Origin: Eutypella sp. D-1
Lineage: Eukaryota > Ascomycota > Sordariomycetes > Xylariales > Diatrypaceae
DNA length: 64,000 nucleotides
Assembly (NCBI GenBank): GCA_023313575.1
Contig: JAJTTP010000013.1
Coordinates: 1,178,001-1,242,000, forward strand
Direction of reading: 5' to 3'
The notes below the pieces were generated by a model. It was not told the DNA's origin. It did not search any database and saw only the letters and a program-made list of their open reading frames with translations. This document shows, in pieces, positions 1 to 12,286 of this stretch. A program made the position numbers and the translations under genes. The stretch's first letter is position 1, and the number at the start of each line of letters is the position of its first letter.

Positions 1-748
1 CACGTGAATGACTACCTCACTAGGTTAACAAGTCCTGCCCATATGGATGGACGTCCCATCCTAACAGCCCCCCCACCTTTCCTAGCTAGGCTAGGAGGGG
101 TACAGAATGTAGGCATTCCTTGGGGCGTTCTCGAATCCGCATGGCAGTGCGGTCCGAGGTCAGCACTACTCAGTAGCGATTATGCGGGGAAGTTGGGGCG
201 ACGGAGTGGTTTTATCCTCGTATCCTGTCATGTGTTGGATTTTGAGGTGATATCACCGCCCCCAAGTCTGGCTGGCAGTTTCCGAAGGGGGGCGGGGCGT
301 GCCGCCACCCCGCGCTGGCAGATCGGCGGGAGGCGAGGGGGAATCTGGATGGAAGATCGAGCTAACATTGTAGACGGAGCATGCATGTGGTGTTTGAGGG
401 TGACACCGTTCGCCGATTTGGAGGGACAAGACACGGTCTCAGATATCGCTGGATAGGGATAGATAACTTAAGGATGCTGGACGGCTGGTTTTACGAAGCT
501 GTTGTCACTCCCTCGTCGCCTGCGGACGCGCTCAATTAGTGTAAGGATTATCTAAGACGTCTATCGATCTATATTCAAGCCTGTATGTGCTACATAACGT
601 AATGGTATCCCACTTATCCACGCTTCACCCACCCGCCCCTGTGCTATAGGCCAGACAGACCTTGCGTGCGGCTATCTTATCCGGGACGTCAGAAAGACAG
701 ATAGACGAGTGGGGGGACAGAGCAGTGGTGTCGCCTTGGCACCGCAAA
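1..748. other. Left-edge intergenic sequence
   Basis: No gene is supported here. A 150-codon plus-strand open frame (4-456) has no recognisable family, no splice logic and low-complexity composition. The only visible structure is a C-run followed by a CCTAGCTAGGCTAGG palindromic cluster near 81-95. The right part should be the 3' flank of the minus-strand UbiB-type gene ending at 749. Confidence 0.6.
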
Positions 749-2814
749 TCACGCGTGCTGGGCGGCCTGCCTGAGCGTGAGTCCGGGGCCGGCGGCGGCG
801 GCGGCGCCGAAGTCCGGCATGTTGAGCCCGAGGGCGCGCTTGGCGCTGAGCCAGAGCTCGAAGGCGCCGAGTTTGAGCTCGATGCGGAGGTAGCCGAGCC
901 AGGCGGCGAGGAGGCGGGCGGGGCGCAGCAGCAGGGACGACGCGGACGACGTCGACGCCTCGCGGATCTCGTCCACGCGCTCGCGGAGCACGGTGCGAGC
1001 GCAGTAGCGGGCGAGGATCAGGAACCCGCGCGCCGGCCCTTGCCGCGTGTGCAGGCTCTCGTCCAGCGCGCGCGTGAGGTCGTTGGTCTTGAGAATGAGC
1101 AGGATGATGCGCGGCACGCGGCCCAGCATCTGTACTAGCTCCGACAGCAGACCCTCCTGCAGCGCGTCGCCCATCTCCTTCTTCTCCTCGCCCGACCGCG
1201 GTGCCAGGATCGACGTGCTCACTACGGAGAAGTCGCGCCCTGTGATGGCGCTCGCGAACAGCGGGAACTGCTCCGGCTCGACCCCGGCTACCTCGTGCGC
1301 GTACCGCTGCATTGACGCCATATCGCCGTCGATCACCGCCAGCCACATTTTGGCGTACGAGCGTCGGAGGTTCTCGGGGATGTCACGGTACAGCCCGTGG
1401 TCGTATAGGATGACCTCAAAGTTGTGCCCGCCGGGCCGCCGACGAGCGGCCTTACGGATCGCAATATTACCTCCGTGCGGGTCGCAGTGCAGCGGTGCAT
1501 TCCGGCCGAAGATCATCTCGTTGAAGATGCGAGCGAGCGAGGCAGAAACCTCGTCACGGTCGATGCCGTTCGAGTCCAGGTACTCGAGGTCGTCTAGTCG
1601 GTGACCCGACTCGTTGGCCATCACCAGGATCCGCTCCTTCGACCAGAGCACGTCTGGGATCACGAGCGGGAACTCGGGGAATTGCGCAAAGTATTTCTGC
1701 GTTCGGATCGCGTTCGCCGCTTCCAGACGGAAGTCCAGTTCCTGCGGCAGGGATACTTCCATCTCCGACGATAGCCACTCGAGGTCGTATTCGGGAAAAA
1801 ACTTCTTGACGGTCTGAAACGTGAACTTGGTCAAGGCCAGGTCGAGCGGCGCCCATAAGGACAGACCTGGATGTTGCACCTTGACGGCGACCTTTTGGCC
1901 AGTCTCTTTTACCGTGGCTAGATGCACCTGTGCGAGCGAAGCCGCCCCTATCGGCTTCTCCGCAAAATCCGAGAAGTAGTCGTTGAGGCCCTCGCCAGTA
2001 TCATCCCTAAACATCTGCTCTATCGACTCGTACGAGGACACGGGGCACTTGTCCTGCAGGGGGATAAACGTAGATGTCCATTCATAAGGAAGGAGATATG
2101 TCATTGCGCTCTGCGTACAAGTTAGCGGCTGGTGGTGAAAAGTAGGGTGTGTCGTCGCCGTGTGACGGGCGAAGATCGATGTACCTACCAGGTGCTGCCC
2201 GAGCTTGATAAAAATGCCACCATTTTTCTCTAATACCCTTAATGTGCGCTCGGCGCATCTCTTGTGACATGAGTTCAGGATGATATCCCTTTCTTCTCGG
2301 TCTCCCGTATTATCGCGTTTTTTCAAGGAAGTGAGGTAGCTGTAGTAATAAAGTCAGGGTTTTTAGTCGACATTCATCGCTCGAACACACAAGCACATTT
2401 GCCCACACCATATAACCGACTCTGCTGGATGACATACTCGTTGATGCATATTCCCAATGCTGCGGCGACCCTCCCCGTGCGTTCTGCCGCCTCATATCCA
2501 TATTTAATTTCGTCCGTAAAAGCCAAGACTCCGGCACCCGCGGCACCGGTCGCAGCGGCAGTTAAGATAGTGGCTCGTGTCCTCGGAGGTTTCGGTATGC
2601 GTCTCGAATGGCGAGATGAGCCGGTGGTGGAGTAATGTTTCGCGAGTAACCGTTGTTGTGCCGTCGTCGTCGTCGTCGTCGTTGGCGTTCTTATTGTTTT
2701 AGGATTTGCGGTAGTAAGGAAGTGGTTGCGACAATTCGAACATGTCCATCTCCCATTCCCATTACTCGCCAGGCGACTTATAAGGTTCGACGCCGATGTC
2801 CTCATCCTGGCCAC
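749..2814 (-). CDS. ADCK1/Cqd2(Mcp2)-like UbiB-family atypical kinase, mitochondrial
   Basis: Three exons on the minus strand (2438-2814, 2189-2339, 749-2110) give 629 residues. The first exon carries a Ser/Thr/Arg-rich mitochondrial-type presequence and a hydrophobic Ala/Gly-rich segment (ILTAAATGAAGAGVLAF). The UbiB core follows: the KxGQ motif in IFIKLGQHL, the Ala-rich loop in PIGAASLAQVHLA in place of a P-loop, the VAVKVQHP lysine, and the catalytic/metal segment HCDPHGGN. The match to ADCK1 and yeast Mcp2/Cqd2 is strong around CHKRCAERTLRVLEKNGG. These proteins act at the inner mitochondrial membrane in coenzyme Q distribution and phospholipid homeostasis (known for the family). Intron 1 (2340-2437) joins the residues GICIND and YLTSLKK. 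Intron 2 (2111-2188, 78 nt) is a multiple of three with no stop, so an exon-blind reading would insert about 26 spurious residues after KLGQHL. The C-terminal tail of about 100 residues is less recognisable. Confidence 0.9.
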
Positions 2815-3751
2815 AACCCACTACACTACACCCCCCCCTGTTGAGAGAAGAAAACGAAATATAACTAAGCCAGTGCAGCGCCGTTCCAAACTATATTTCG
2901 TATTCAAATAGCTAGATTTTTGTGATGATTGTAAAGGAGGGACTGCTCATTAGTATTGAATATCCCAATGCAGAAAATAACTAATAATCATCATCATTGT
3001 CGTAATCGCATTATGATCGTGTGTGAATTGTTGCTACATACTTAAGAAAAGAAATGATCGAAAAGTTGGGTCTTATTATTCCCGCCGCCACGCTAACCAA
3101 AATAGCTGGAAACCTCGGGAAAGGAAAGACGAAAAAAAAAAAAATTGTTGAGAGACTTTTTTTTTTCTTTTTTGCCATTCTGTTCTTCCAACGAACCGAT
3201 TCCGACCGATCAGCCAGAACTTACTTACAGGGATGTAATTGAGCGAGACTAGCAGTGGACTTGGCGTCATAAATCTGGACCTTGATTACCTATTCGGGTA
3301 GGTTGGCACCGGGGAGACGGGCGGTGGAAATCTTCGAAAGATCCCGACCTCGGGATGATGGATCTTCGTTACTGACTGCTTATCGCTTCTTATCAGCTTA
3401 TGCACGGGCCAAGTTGGCAGACCCGCTTGACTCGCCATACTCGTACCTGGGTACCTACCTAGGTCATTGTCTGATCTCTTTACGCGTCTGTAGCTCTTCC
3501 ATTAAGAGGGTCGCGTTTCCTTCCTTCGTCATTGGCCAAATTCCTCCCCTCAAACCCCCCCCCTGGAACCCGTACTTAGAGTATTTGTTTTGTACCTGCC
3601 TACTTATGCCTGCCTAGGTACCTATTGACAAAGGGGCAACAACTTATCACCGTCATCATCACTCACTCACGTCCAAAGCAGTTTCGATCTCCCAAAAAAG
3701 GAAAAAACCAGTTTGCCTATATTGTTCTTGTGTACGGAATAGCCGGACGAC
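2815..3751. other. Divergent intergenic region
   Basis: This lies between the start of the UbiB-type gene (minus) and the start of the polyQ protein gene (plus), so it should hold both promoters. Visible features are a C7 run just upstream of the minus-strand start, A- and T-homopolymers near 3132-3170, and GGTACC/CCTAGG palindromic clusters near 3446-3468 and 3612-3622. No gene is seen. Confidence 0.5.
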
Positions 3752-4616
3752 ATGCTGGCCACAATGCCCTCACAAATATTCAACCTCGACTTCTCGTCAC
3801 CACACAAGCCCGCGGTCTCCTCGCCCCTGTCATCATCACCCATCAGGCCCTCCCAGGGGCACAGTAACAGCAGTCCGCCGCTCTCGCCGAGAAACCCCAA
3901 CACGCTGCTGCTGCTGCCCCGGCGCGATACCCAGTCCTCGCCGGTGCGCGATTCCCAGCCGTCCAACAAGCTCTTCAAGTACGCGTCGCGCAGCGCGAAG
4001 CCGAACCCGCTGCGCCAGGGTCGCGAGAACGCCCAGGAGAGCAGACGGAAGATGTTCCTGAAGAATGTGCGGCAGCGCGCAGATGACAAGACGTGGCTGC
4101 GTCGGGGCGGCGATCAAGAGGTAAACGCGCGCAACATGCAGTGGTCTCCTTTCCCCAAGGTTTTAACTCCAACTCAAGGGATGTGATCGGTGGTGCTAAT
4201 GAGATTCTCGGTCGCAGGCGTTGAAGCTCGAGTGGTCGATCCTCGACCGGAGACGACGCGAGTTGAAAAACACGGATATAGATGGTCTGGTGTTCGAGGA
4301 CGAAATCGACGACATCCCGAAGCTGTTTGCCGAGTCGTCGCGGGCCACGCAGGACTCCGACGAGATGATGGTCGATACTATCGCGCAGGAAGAGGAAGAG
4401 GAGCTCGATGCGATGTTCTCGATGTTAGAAACACAACCTCGTTCCCAGGCCCCTGCGCGACCCGATTCACCATTTCTGTCCGACGACGACGATTACGACA
4501 GTATATTCATGGACCTTCTTAATCAACAACAACAGCAACAGCAACAGCAGCAGCAGCAACCCCAACCAAATAGTAGTCCAGGGTTGGTTTTATCGGGGGA
4601 TATGGATATGTCATAA
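3752..4616 (+). CDS. Conserved-looking hypothetical protein with C-terminal polyglutamine
   Basis: Two exons (3752-4120 and 4218-4616) give 255 residues. The intron (4121-4217, GTAAAC..GCAG) is in phase 0 and joins WLRRGGDQE to ALKLEWSILD. The N-terminal third is Ser/Pro-rich and probably disordered. A basic segment (ESRRKMFLKNVRQRADDK) continues into a helical stretch, LEWSILDRRRRELKNTD, that crosses the splice junction. An acidic region follows (AQEEEEELDAMFSMLE), then twelve consecutive glutamines encoded by mixed CAA/CAG, and a short PQPNSS tail. The basic/helical block looks like the conserved core, but I do not recognise the family and assign no function. A second in-frame ATG lies four codons downstream of the chosen start. 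The gene ends 195 bp from the convergent pex19 gene. Confidence 0.75.
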
Positions 4617-4811
4617 AGATACCGGCATGTCTGATGCGCAAAAAGGAAACTTGGGATAAAGTTTGCGGACAAAAAGACTTTCACGGAGTTCTCGGATAAG
4701 ACCTGTACGGCGTTGTAGGTTCATAGAGGGTATGGGTATTGGATGGTATAAGGTTGTATATATAGTTTATGTGCACTGTCCGATATTGCCGCTCTCATAG
4801 GGCTTCATTCG

Positions 4812-6003
4812 TCATTGTGGTGCACAAGACTCATCTGGAGCATCTAAGACTTCTTTTGCCGACGGCATGTCACCGATTAAATCAGATGGCGGTGAACCGG
4901 CCTCTTGCATCTGCAGGATAGATTTATTAGTGTTTCGAGTCGACGAGGAAAGGGGGGGATTGGGGGCGAGGGGCGAAAACAGGGGTGTTTTACCTTCTGC
5001 ATCCTTTCAACGATGTATTGTCGATCTGCCGCATTGGAGTCTGTAAATGTTGGCTCTTCGAATTTAGCTACCATTTCCGCCACGTAGGCCTGCTGCTCCT
5101 GATACCGCTTCAGATCCTCGCTCGACAGCGTGTCTTTGTTCTTCGTCAGCCATGCCGGGTACTTGTCGTGCAACTCCTTCATCGGCTCGTAGAGGATCTC
5201 CTTGTTCGTGAGCTGCTCCATCATGCCCATCAACATCTTGGAGAAATCTTCGTCGCTGCCCTCGCCGCCGCCCGGGATGTCCTTCATCGCCTTCATCATC
5301 TCGGCGATGAAGTCATCCTCGGAAGATCCCGCGGCCGCGGCGGCCGTGGCCTGGTCACCCGATTCCTGCATCCTCGCCATGGTCCGCCGGATCGTCTCCT
5401 GGAAATTGGCATCCTGGGCAAACTCGGCCCCCGCGCCTTGCGAAGACGGTCCTGCGGCGGCCCCGGATTGCGCGGGTCCGGATTTTGATTGCGATTCCGG
5501 GTTCGCCTCAGCCGCGGCTCTCCCAAGTCCCTTGAAGATATCTTCAAACTGGGCCTGCATGTCGGGCTAAACGGGCCTTGTCAGATCCGGCGAATTGCCG
5601 CATGTTGTAGATGCAGAGAGACAAAACTTACCGAATTGTCTAAATCCTTCATCAGCTCAGCCATGCCCGCCTCCAGCTGCTTCTCAAAATCTTCCTCCGA
5701 GAGGTTTTCCAGGTCTTCCGGATTGAACGCCGGCGCTGGCCCCGAACCCGAAGCAGGGGGTTTAGGGACTGCGGCGGAAGCAGTCGCTGGAGCGGCTGCG
5801 GGGGCGGACTGCGCGGCGCCTTCCAGTTTGACCGTGGAGAACTCATCGAGCATGTCATCCAGATCGTCGAGATCATCCTCATCCGGGTCGGGCGCATCTT
5901 CAATCTCAACGGGTGGCACGGCCATCTTTTCACTCGCCTTAGTGTCTGTTCCGGGCTGCTTTGCTTCGTCACCGACTTTGTCGGCCTTGCTCGCCTCCTC
6001 CAT
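4812..6003 (-). CDS. pex19: Pex19, peroxisomal membrane protein import receptor/chaperone
   Basis: Three minus-strand exons (5632-6003, 4994-5566, 4812-4910) give 347 residues. Pex19 binds newly made peroxisomal membrane proteins in the cytosol and docks on Pex3. The sequence shows the acidic disordered N-terminus (DEDDLDDLDDMLDEF), the FEKQLEAGMAELMKDLDN helix, the conserved QAQFEDIFKGLGR region, and the C-terminal globular domain with YEPMKELHDKYPAWLTKN. The short third exon (33 codons including stop) ends in Cys-Ala-Pro-Gln, a CaaX box for farnesylation, which is diagnostic for Pex19 and fixes the gene model. Introns are 5567-5631 (65 nt) and 4911-4993 (83 nt). Without the last exon the protein would appear to end in a spurious Pro/Arg tail. 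It is divergent from ubc9 and convergent with the polyQ gene. Confidence 0.96.
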
Positions 6004-7234
6004 GTTGGGGCTTTTTATCCAACACTATCGCGGTTGATTGGTAAAGTGGCCCGTTGTTAGCAAACAAACTTCAACCAGAGCCTTACTAAGCCGTCCCTGT
6101 TGCTTGCTTGAAGTGCCACGTAAGGTAGTTAGGGGTTGCACAGGGTGCTACAAGGTGTTACGCGCAAACTTGCCGCCAGCTGGTTTTGGCTTGTAGAAAG
6201 AGGGGCCCAAGAGGTTGTGTAGTAGGCAAGTTCTCTAGCGAAGGACCAGATGAAGCTTGAATCTAAGCAACTGTCCACGGGTATTGCTTTTTGTTCATGT
6301 GATAAAGTGGGCATTCAGAAACATCAAGAAGGATGGCCAAGAACGCGATGCGACGTCGTTTGATGGACACAGCAAAGGCGGTTGCCGAGGCTGGGGTTCT
6401 AGGATAGGTTGTCACAAGATAATATACATCGTACATCGTACACAGAACCCCAGAGCACTGGGCACATTTGACCCCACCATGTACCTCACTCAGCAAGTTC
6501 CCTTAGCACGTTAGGTCCTGCCCCGCGATTCCTTCGAGTATCCACTTGTCACCACCCATTGTACAATTGCTGCCCTGCCAAGCTCAGATAATACTGATAA
6601 GAGCATATTCAAGAGTGAATGTGAAAAGGATGAACTACGCTTATCCCTTTTGGGGTACCTTTCTGAAGTTCTAGAATTATTTACATTAGGTACAATATGT
6701 TTGTTACAGATAACATGTGTAGAAACAGACAGAACGGGGAAGGAACCGCCCGTTATCGTGTTAAGACGTGTATGTAGTTGCACCAAACACCAGTAACTAT
6801 GTACTACTCTAGCAGCCTAAAATCTCACTACAACCTACCGGTAGGTACCTAGCCAGAATACGCCCGGGCGTGGGCTCCTATTGTACCTTTTCAGTTAGTT
6901 AGTGAAGTTCTGGTTTCCCTACAATCTGCACTCCGGCGGACAATCGCATCTAAGCAAAAACACATCCACGCGACAAGTTGGTCTTATCACTCTCGTCATC
7001 AGAACACACTCTACTTTTGAGGACGCACACTTTGCTCCTTGGTCATAATTATTTCCCTTTTGCAGTTTCAGGAAGCACTCATCCTCCTTCACTCCTTCCC
7101 GCCACAGCTCAGGCAACGGATTTCAGACCAAAAGCAGCGATCTGCAGAGCCTCACAGCCTCACAGCCTCACAATCTCACATTTCTCGCCTCAACATCATC
7201 GCATACCTTCGGCATATAACACATCGCGGCCATC
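6004..7234. promoter_or_regulatory. Shared divergent promoter region, pex19 (-) / ubc9 (+)
   Basis: A 1.2-kb interval separates the two divergent start codons and no gene is supported inside. The probable ubc9 leader contains four near-perfect 8-bp units of the form CCTCACAG at 7150-7181, ending about 53 bp before the ATG. A CTACCGGTAGGTACCTAG palindromic cluster lies near 6834-6851. No specific factor site can be assigned. Confidence 0.4.
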
Positions 7235-7952
7235 ATGTCTCTGTCCCAGTCTCGCCTTACCGAGGAGAGGTACGTTCGAGTTCCGGTCGTGGGAAACATA
7301 AACATACGGGAGATGGCTAACGAGTATTTTGTTTTCTCGTCCTTCGTATAGGAAGCAGTGGAGGAAGGACCACCCGTTTGGTTTCTGGGCGCGACCGGTC
7401 AAGAATGCGCAAGGCGTCCTCGACCTCAAGATATGGGAATGTGGCATCCCGGGTAAAGAGAAGACCATCTGGGAGGGCGGCATCTTCAAGATGACGATGA
7501 CATTCCCCGAGGGTAAGTGTTTGAAACCCATCCATACAGTCCCCAAACGCGCGAGGAGAACCAAATCAAGCTGACCTATCTGCTGGAAAGAATTCCCGAC
7601 GAAACCTCCCAAGTGTAAGTTAATACTTATCCCCATCGTTACAAAACACTAGTTTCGCGCGAATAGCAAAGGCTGATTAGGTCTTATCGAACTTGTAGGC
7701 AGATTCACGCCTCCGCTGTTCCACCCGAACGTCTATCCTTCGGGCACTATCTGCCTTTCGATCCTGAACGAGGACGAGGGTTGGAAGCCTGCCATCACCG
7801 TGAAGCAGATTGCCCTCGGCGTGCAGGACCTTCTCGATAACCCGAACCCCGAGTCGCCCGCCCAAGCCGAGGCCTACAATCTCTTCAAGAAGAACCGAGT
7901 CGAGTACGAGAGACGCGTGAAGGAGGAGGTCAGGAGAAACCCGGCCCCCTAG
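7235..7952 (+). CDS. ubc9: Ubc9/Hus5 SUMO-conjugating E2 enzyme
   Basis: Four exons (7235-7269, 7352-7512, 7591-7614, 7699-7952) give 157 residues, the family's normal length. Ubc9 takes SUMO from the E1 by thioester transfer and passes it to lysines in nuclear and other targets. The protein starts [12 protein letters not shown] and has the UBC fold with the HPN motif (residues 82-84) and the active-site cysteine at about residue 92 in [11 protein letters not shown]. The [14 protein letters not shown] segment and [20 protein letters not shown] end are typical of Ubc9 rather than ubiquitin E2s. The third exon is only 24 nt (EFPTKPPK region). Phases were checked across all three introns (7270-7351, 7513-7590, 7615-7698). 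Confidence 0.97.
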
Positions 7953-9629
7953 ATCACCAACCCCACCAACAGTCGACAACGACACCAGATACTAGAGCAG
8001 CCAGCCCCTGGGGCATAGGGGGTTTTGCCATTCGAGTATTCGATGACGACGATGACGACGACGCACTTACTGGTTTCGGAGTTCAGGCTAGGGATACCAA
8101 ACTCGACGGACGGGCTTTGATTTTATGTCTTTCGGCCTCCGGAGTTTTGAAGAAGGATTCATAACGCATGCAGGCTATCCCACGTTGCCACAAGGGAAAA
8201 AAAAGGGCGAAAGCTTTGCGCACAGCAGACCCAATGGGGGCTAGGATAAAATCGATGAATTCCACGCTTTTCTTTTGCGGCATGATACGGTCCCTTAGTA
8301 CCGTTATTCTCCACGTGAATGATTACCTAGGTGTTTTTCGGCAGATGCTAGTGATCTCCCATATTTACCCATGATCGGGAAGGTCAACCCCGTCTAGACC
8401 TGTGTATGCATTGAGCTGGGTATGTTAAAGAACCATGATGCAAGATATCGAGCATAAGTGATATGAGCAAAACCTATGGCATAGATCGCAGCACCACCCA
8501 CTTCGTTCGATATTAATACCTGCCTACACATTTAAGCATTTAAGGTTAAGTCTAAATATTCAGCCTTCAGATCAACCTAATTCAGTGAAACGGGTCTCTC
8601 TGCCCACAGGTGGTTGACAATTACTGTGGCTCGCACATAGTCAACCACGAGGGGGACTTCCTCTCTTGGCTCCCGGGCATAATCTAAAATATCCTCAGTT
8701 TCCCTGTATATATATATGTATAAGATAACGAATTGCATAGGGGTTAAAGTTGCTTACCGACTGTCAGGCTTTTCCAGGTACCCAAGTATGCTTACTGATA
8801 AAGGGATGTTAAATCGGGAGAAGCTAAACCCCTGCCAGCCAACCAACAACTGACTCGACACCTGTGGCGCCGATTTCGGATCCCCCCTTTACCACCTTGA
8901 GGATGTCCAGGGTATAGCCAAAACCCACACAATCTGGCAGGTGAATCACTCCCCTGCGTAACATTGAGAGCTGATAGCAGATCGCCCAGAATAGCCCTGG
9001 ATATTCGTTAGTATGCATGTATGTCTGCATGAGCACTTAAGTGCAATGTTTATTCCTGCCTAGGTCGCCTAAGTGCCTAAGTAAGTAGACGACTAGGAGC
9101 TACGGGAAGCCAACCGTCACATCCATGGATTTTGTCTACCTACTCAGTTAGGTATATGATATAACTAATACCTATGACTTACAGGTTGCCTAGCCCCAGA
9201 GTTCGGAGGCGGGCTTCCCATTGGAAACACATGCTTTATAGAGAGAAATAGGTATGGAGTTGCCCAGGTGGTTCCTGGTCCGGTGCCCAAGGATCCTTAG
9301 CGCCAATTCGGGGCCAAAAAATATGAAAAAAGCAAAAAATTATTGCTTGATACCAGGAGCGAGATAGGAACTGAGTGACTCTTTTCTGGACTTCACTCCT
9401 TTTTTCCCTCTCCCTATTACTGCAGCTTATACTTATCTGTACCTCCCTTTGCCCCGGGTCGATTAGCCGTTGAAGGGGTATATCTATTTTGCATCCTCTA
9501 AACTTTAATCCCTTTTCCCTCCATTTCAACTTCATATAATACCTTACGCTACACTTTGGTTCTCCTCAAGCTTACCCTGTATAGCACTCAAAGAAAATAA
9601 AAAAGTACTTTTCCAGCTAGATAGCCAAG
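7953..9629. other. Intergenic, ubc9 3' flank and asparagine synthetase promoter
   Basis: This 1.7-kb stretch has lower G+C than the flanking genes and no supported gene. It holds short GAC/GAT trinucleotide repeats near 8042-8064 (probable ubc9 3' UTR), an AT dinucleotide patch near 8706-8722, several CCTAGGT-type motifs, and a CT-rich segment before the ATG at 9630. The GCN4/CPC1-like element is listed separately. Confidence 0.45.
9372..9382 (+). promoter_or_regulatory. Possible GCN4/CPC1-type element upstream of asparagine synthetase
   Basis: TGAGTGACTCT lies about 250 bp before the asparagine synthetase ATG. It contains TGACTC (six of seven bases of the TGACTCA site) next to an inverted GAGT half. 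General amino-acid control by GCN4/CPC1 bZIP factors on amino-acid biosynthetic genes is established. This particular site is an inference from one imperfect match. Confidence 0.25.
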
Positions 9630-12286
9630 ATGTGTGGCATTTTCGCCTGCCACCGGTAAGTTCCCTCCCCTAGTTTTTACTTTTTTGCGCGCGTTCGTTA
9701 TCATATGACACACCAATGGAGGGGCAATTTCTATGCAGCATTTGAACCCCGCCATGATCAAGAAAAAATCCATGAAAAGGGAAATGCAACGCAGGCACAA
9801 ACAGACAAATTCCCAAAAAATGAGCGAGAACTTTATATTGCATCTATTCTTTCAGTCGCACTTTCCACAATACGCTTTCGGTCCCATCAACGAGAAACCT
9901 AGCTCGAGTGCAAATCGCCCCCCCCTTGTGTAGAGTTTTCGCTAACATGATTACTTTGCGCCCAGTCACCCCGACGTCCAGAAATTCAAGCCAACCGCCT
10001 TAAAACTCGCGAAGCAGTATGTTGTACTCACCTGCATCCTCTAGAACCTCTATTGACTTACGATTCGCAGAATTCGTCACAGGGGACCCGATTGGAGTGA
10101 GTGACGCGAAACGGATACCCGCAGAGGTACTCACGATGGCATGTCTGCGCGGATGCTGACCCCCGACTGTGAATTATAGGCGGTAGTATAATTTCAAAGG
10201 ACACAAGTACGTCCCTTACAACCGAGGAGCCCTCTCTGCAAATAGATTGATGCGCGTGCCAAGGAAGCTGACAGATGCATGATCGTAGTCTTGTGCCATG
10301 AACGACTTAGCATTGTCGGTGTTGGTATGTTGCCTTATGATCGCATACAAACCGAACTGGACGGGCAACGATAACTCACAAAACTACTATACAGATTCCG
10401 GCGCCCAACCCCTGACCAACGCGGATGAGACCATCATCCTCGCCGTCAATGGCGAGATCTACAACCACCGAAAGCTGCGGAAGCACCTGAAGAACCCTTA
10501 CCACTTCAAGACGCACTCGGACTGCGAAGTTATCATTCCTTTGGTGAGTACTGCTCACTCTAGCCGCCATGAATGGTTGTGAGAATCTGTTGTAGCTAAT
10601 CGGCTTCGTAGTACATGGAATATGGGCTCGACGCCCCGAAATACCTGGACGGGATGTTCTCGTTCGTGCTCTATGATAAGAAACTCGACCGAACCATCGC
10701 CGCCCGCGACCCAATCGGCATCACGACCTTCTACCAGGGCTGGTCATGGAAGGAGCCAGGTGCCGCGTACTTCGCATCCGAGCTGAAATGCCTCTCCCCC
10801 GTCTGCGACAAGATTCGCGCATTCCCGCCGGGTCACGTCTACGATACCTTAAGTGGCGAGACCACGCGATATTTCCAGCCCACGTGGTGGGACCCCGCCA
10901 GGATCCCGGAGACGCCCCTCGACCTGAAGCTCATCCGCGAGACGCTAGAGAAGTCCGTGAGGAAAAGGCTCATGGCTGAAGTACCGTACGGCGTGTTGCT
11001 CTCGGGTGGCCTTGACTCTAGTCTGGTTGCATCTATTGCGCAGCGGGAAACATTGCGGTTGAAACAGGCTGCACTAGAGGCCAACGGCACTGAAACACAG
11101 TCGACTGGGGACGAGGATAAGGGTGAGGGCCTGGTTGGTATCGACGACGACAACAAGCTGTCGACCATGACTTTCCTGCCGCAGCTCAACTCCTTTTCTA
11201 TCGGTCTACCGGGATCGCCCGACAACGAAGCTGCGCTCAAGGTTGCTAAGTTCCTCGGCACAAAGCACCACGTCATGACCTTCACCATCGAGGACGGCCT
11301 CAACGCGTTATCTGATGTGATCTACCACCTCGAGACATACGATGTAACGACGATCCGCGCCTCGACCCCGATGTACTTGCTCTCGAGAAAGATCAAGGCT
11401 ATGGGTATCAAGATGGTTTTGAGTGGCGAGGGCAGTGATGAGATCTTCGGTGGCTATCTCTACTTCCACGCCGCTCCTGACAAGAAGGCTTTCCATGAGG
11501 AGACGGTTCGTCGCGTAAAGAACCTCCACCTGTCGGACTGCCTCCGGGCCAACAAGTCGACCTCGGCCTGGGGTCTCGAGGCCCGCGTGCCTTTCCTGGA
11601 CAAGGAGGTAAGTCCAAAGCAAGCCGACAAAAATGAAAATACCACGTCAAAGGGTAGCATCTAACAGAGGAGCTTTTCTAGTTCTTGGAAGTCTGCATGA
11701 ACATCGATCCTCAGGAGAAGATGTTCACGGAGGACAGGATCGAGAAGCACATCTTGCGAAAGGCGTTCGACACGTCGGACGACCCGAGCGCGCAGCCCTA
11801 CCTTCCCGACGATATCCTCTGGAGGCAGAAGGAGCAGTTCTCCGACGGCGTGGGTTACGGCTGGATCGACGCCCTGAAGGACAACGCCGAGCTCCACGTC
11901 ACCGATGAGATGCTGCAGAACCCGAAGCAGGAATGGGGCACCGATATCCCCGACACCAAGGAAGCGTGAGTCATACTGTTGCCGCCCATATATCCCTTGG
12001 GTGTGGATGTGGATATCTCTTAACACCGATCGATACTGACCCCCTGGGAATAGTTACTGGTACCGCCTGATGTTCGACGAGCACTTCCCCCCACGCTGCG
12101 CCTCGACGGTATCGCGGTGGCAGCCGACGTGGTCGAAACTGACGGACCCCAGTGGAAGGTGAGCCCACCCAAACATTCCCGCTTACCAGACCATACAGTC
12201 TTTCACAACAACGGACGGCAATGGTAACTGACTTATGCACTTGCAGGGCTATCTCCATCCACAACGCCAAGTACAAGAACGCATAA
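9630..12286 (+). CDS. asn2: Asparagine synthetase (glutamine-hydrolysing)
   Basis: Ten exons (9630-9655, 9966-10016, 10071-10096, 10180-10206, 10289-10324, 10395-10543, 10612-11607, 11682-11965, 12054-12158, 12247-12286) sum to 1740 nt, or 579 residues, the normal size. The enzyme converts aspartate, ATP and glutamine to asparagine, AMP and glutamate in the cytosol. The N-terminal class II glutaminase begins MCGIFACHR (nucleophile Cys2), then [35 protein letters not shown] and [10 protein letters not shown]. The synthetase domain carries the pyrophosphate loop [14 protein letters not shown] and [12 protein letters not shown], and ends with [20 protein letters not shown]. Exons 1-5 are tiny (26-51 nt) and would be missed without assembling phases. 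The small exon at 10180-10206 (SIISKDT) is the least certain. A GCN4-like site lies upstream. Confidence 0.95.

Noticed and set aside
4..456. 150-codon plus-strand open frame at the left edge
   Set aside because: No recognisable motifs, G/R-rich composition, and no neighbouring exon that extends it. Most likely a chance frame.
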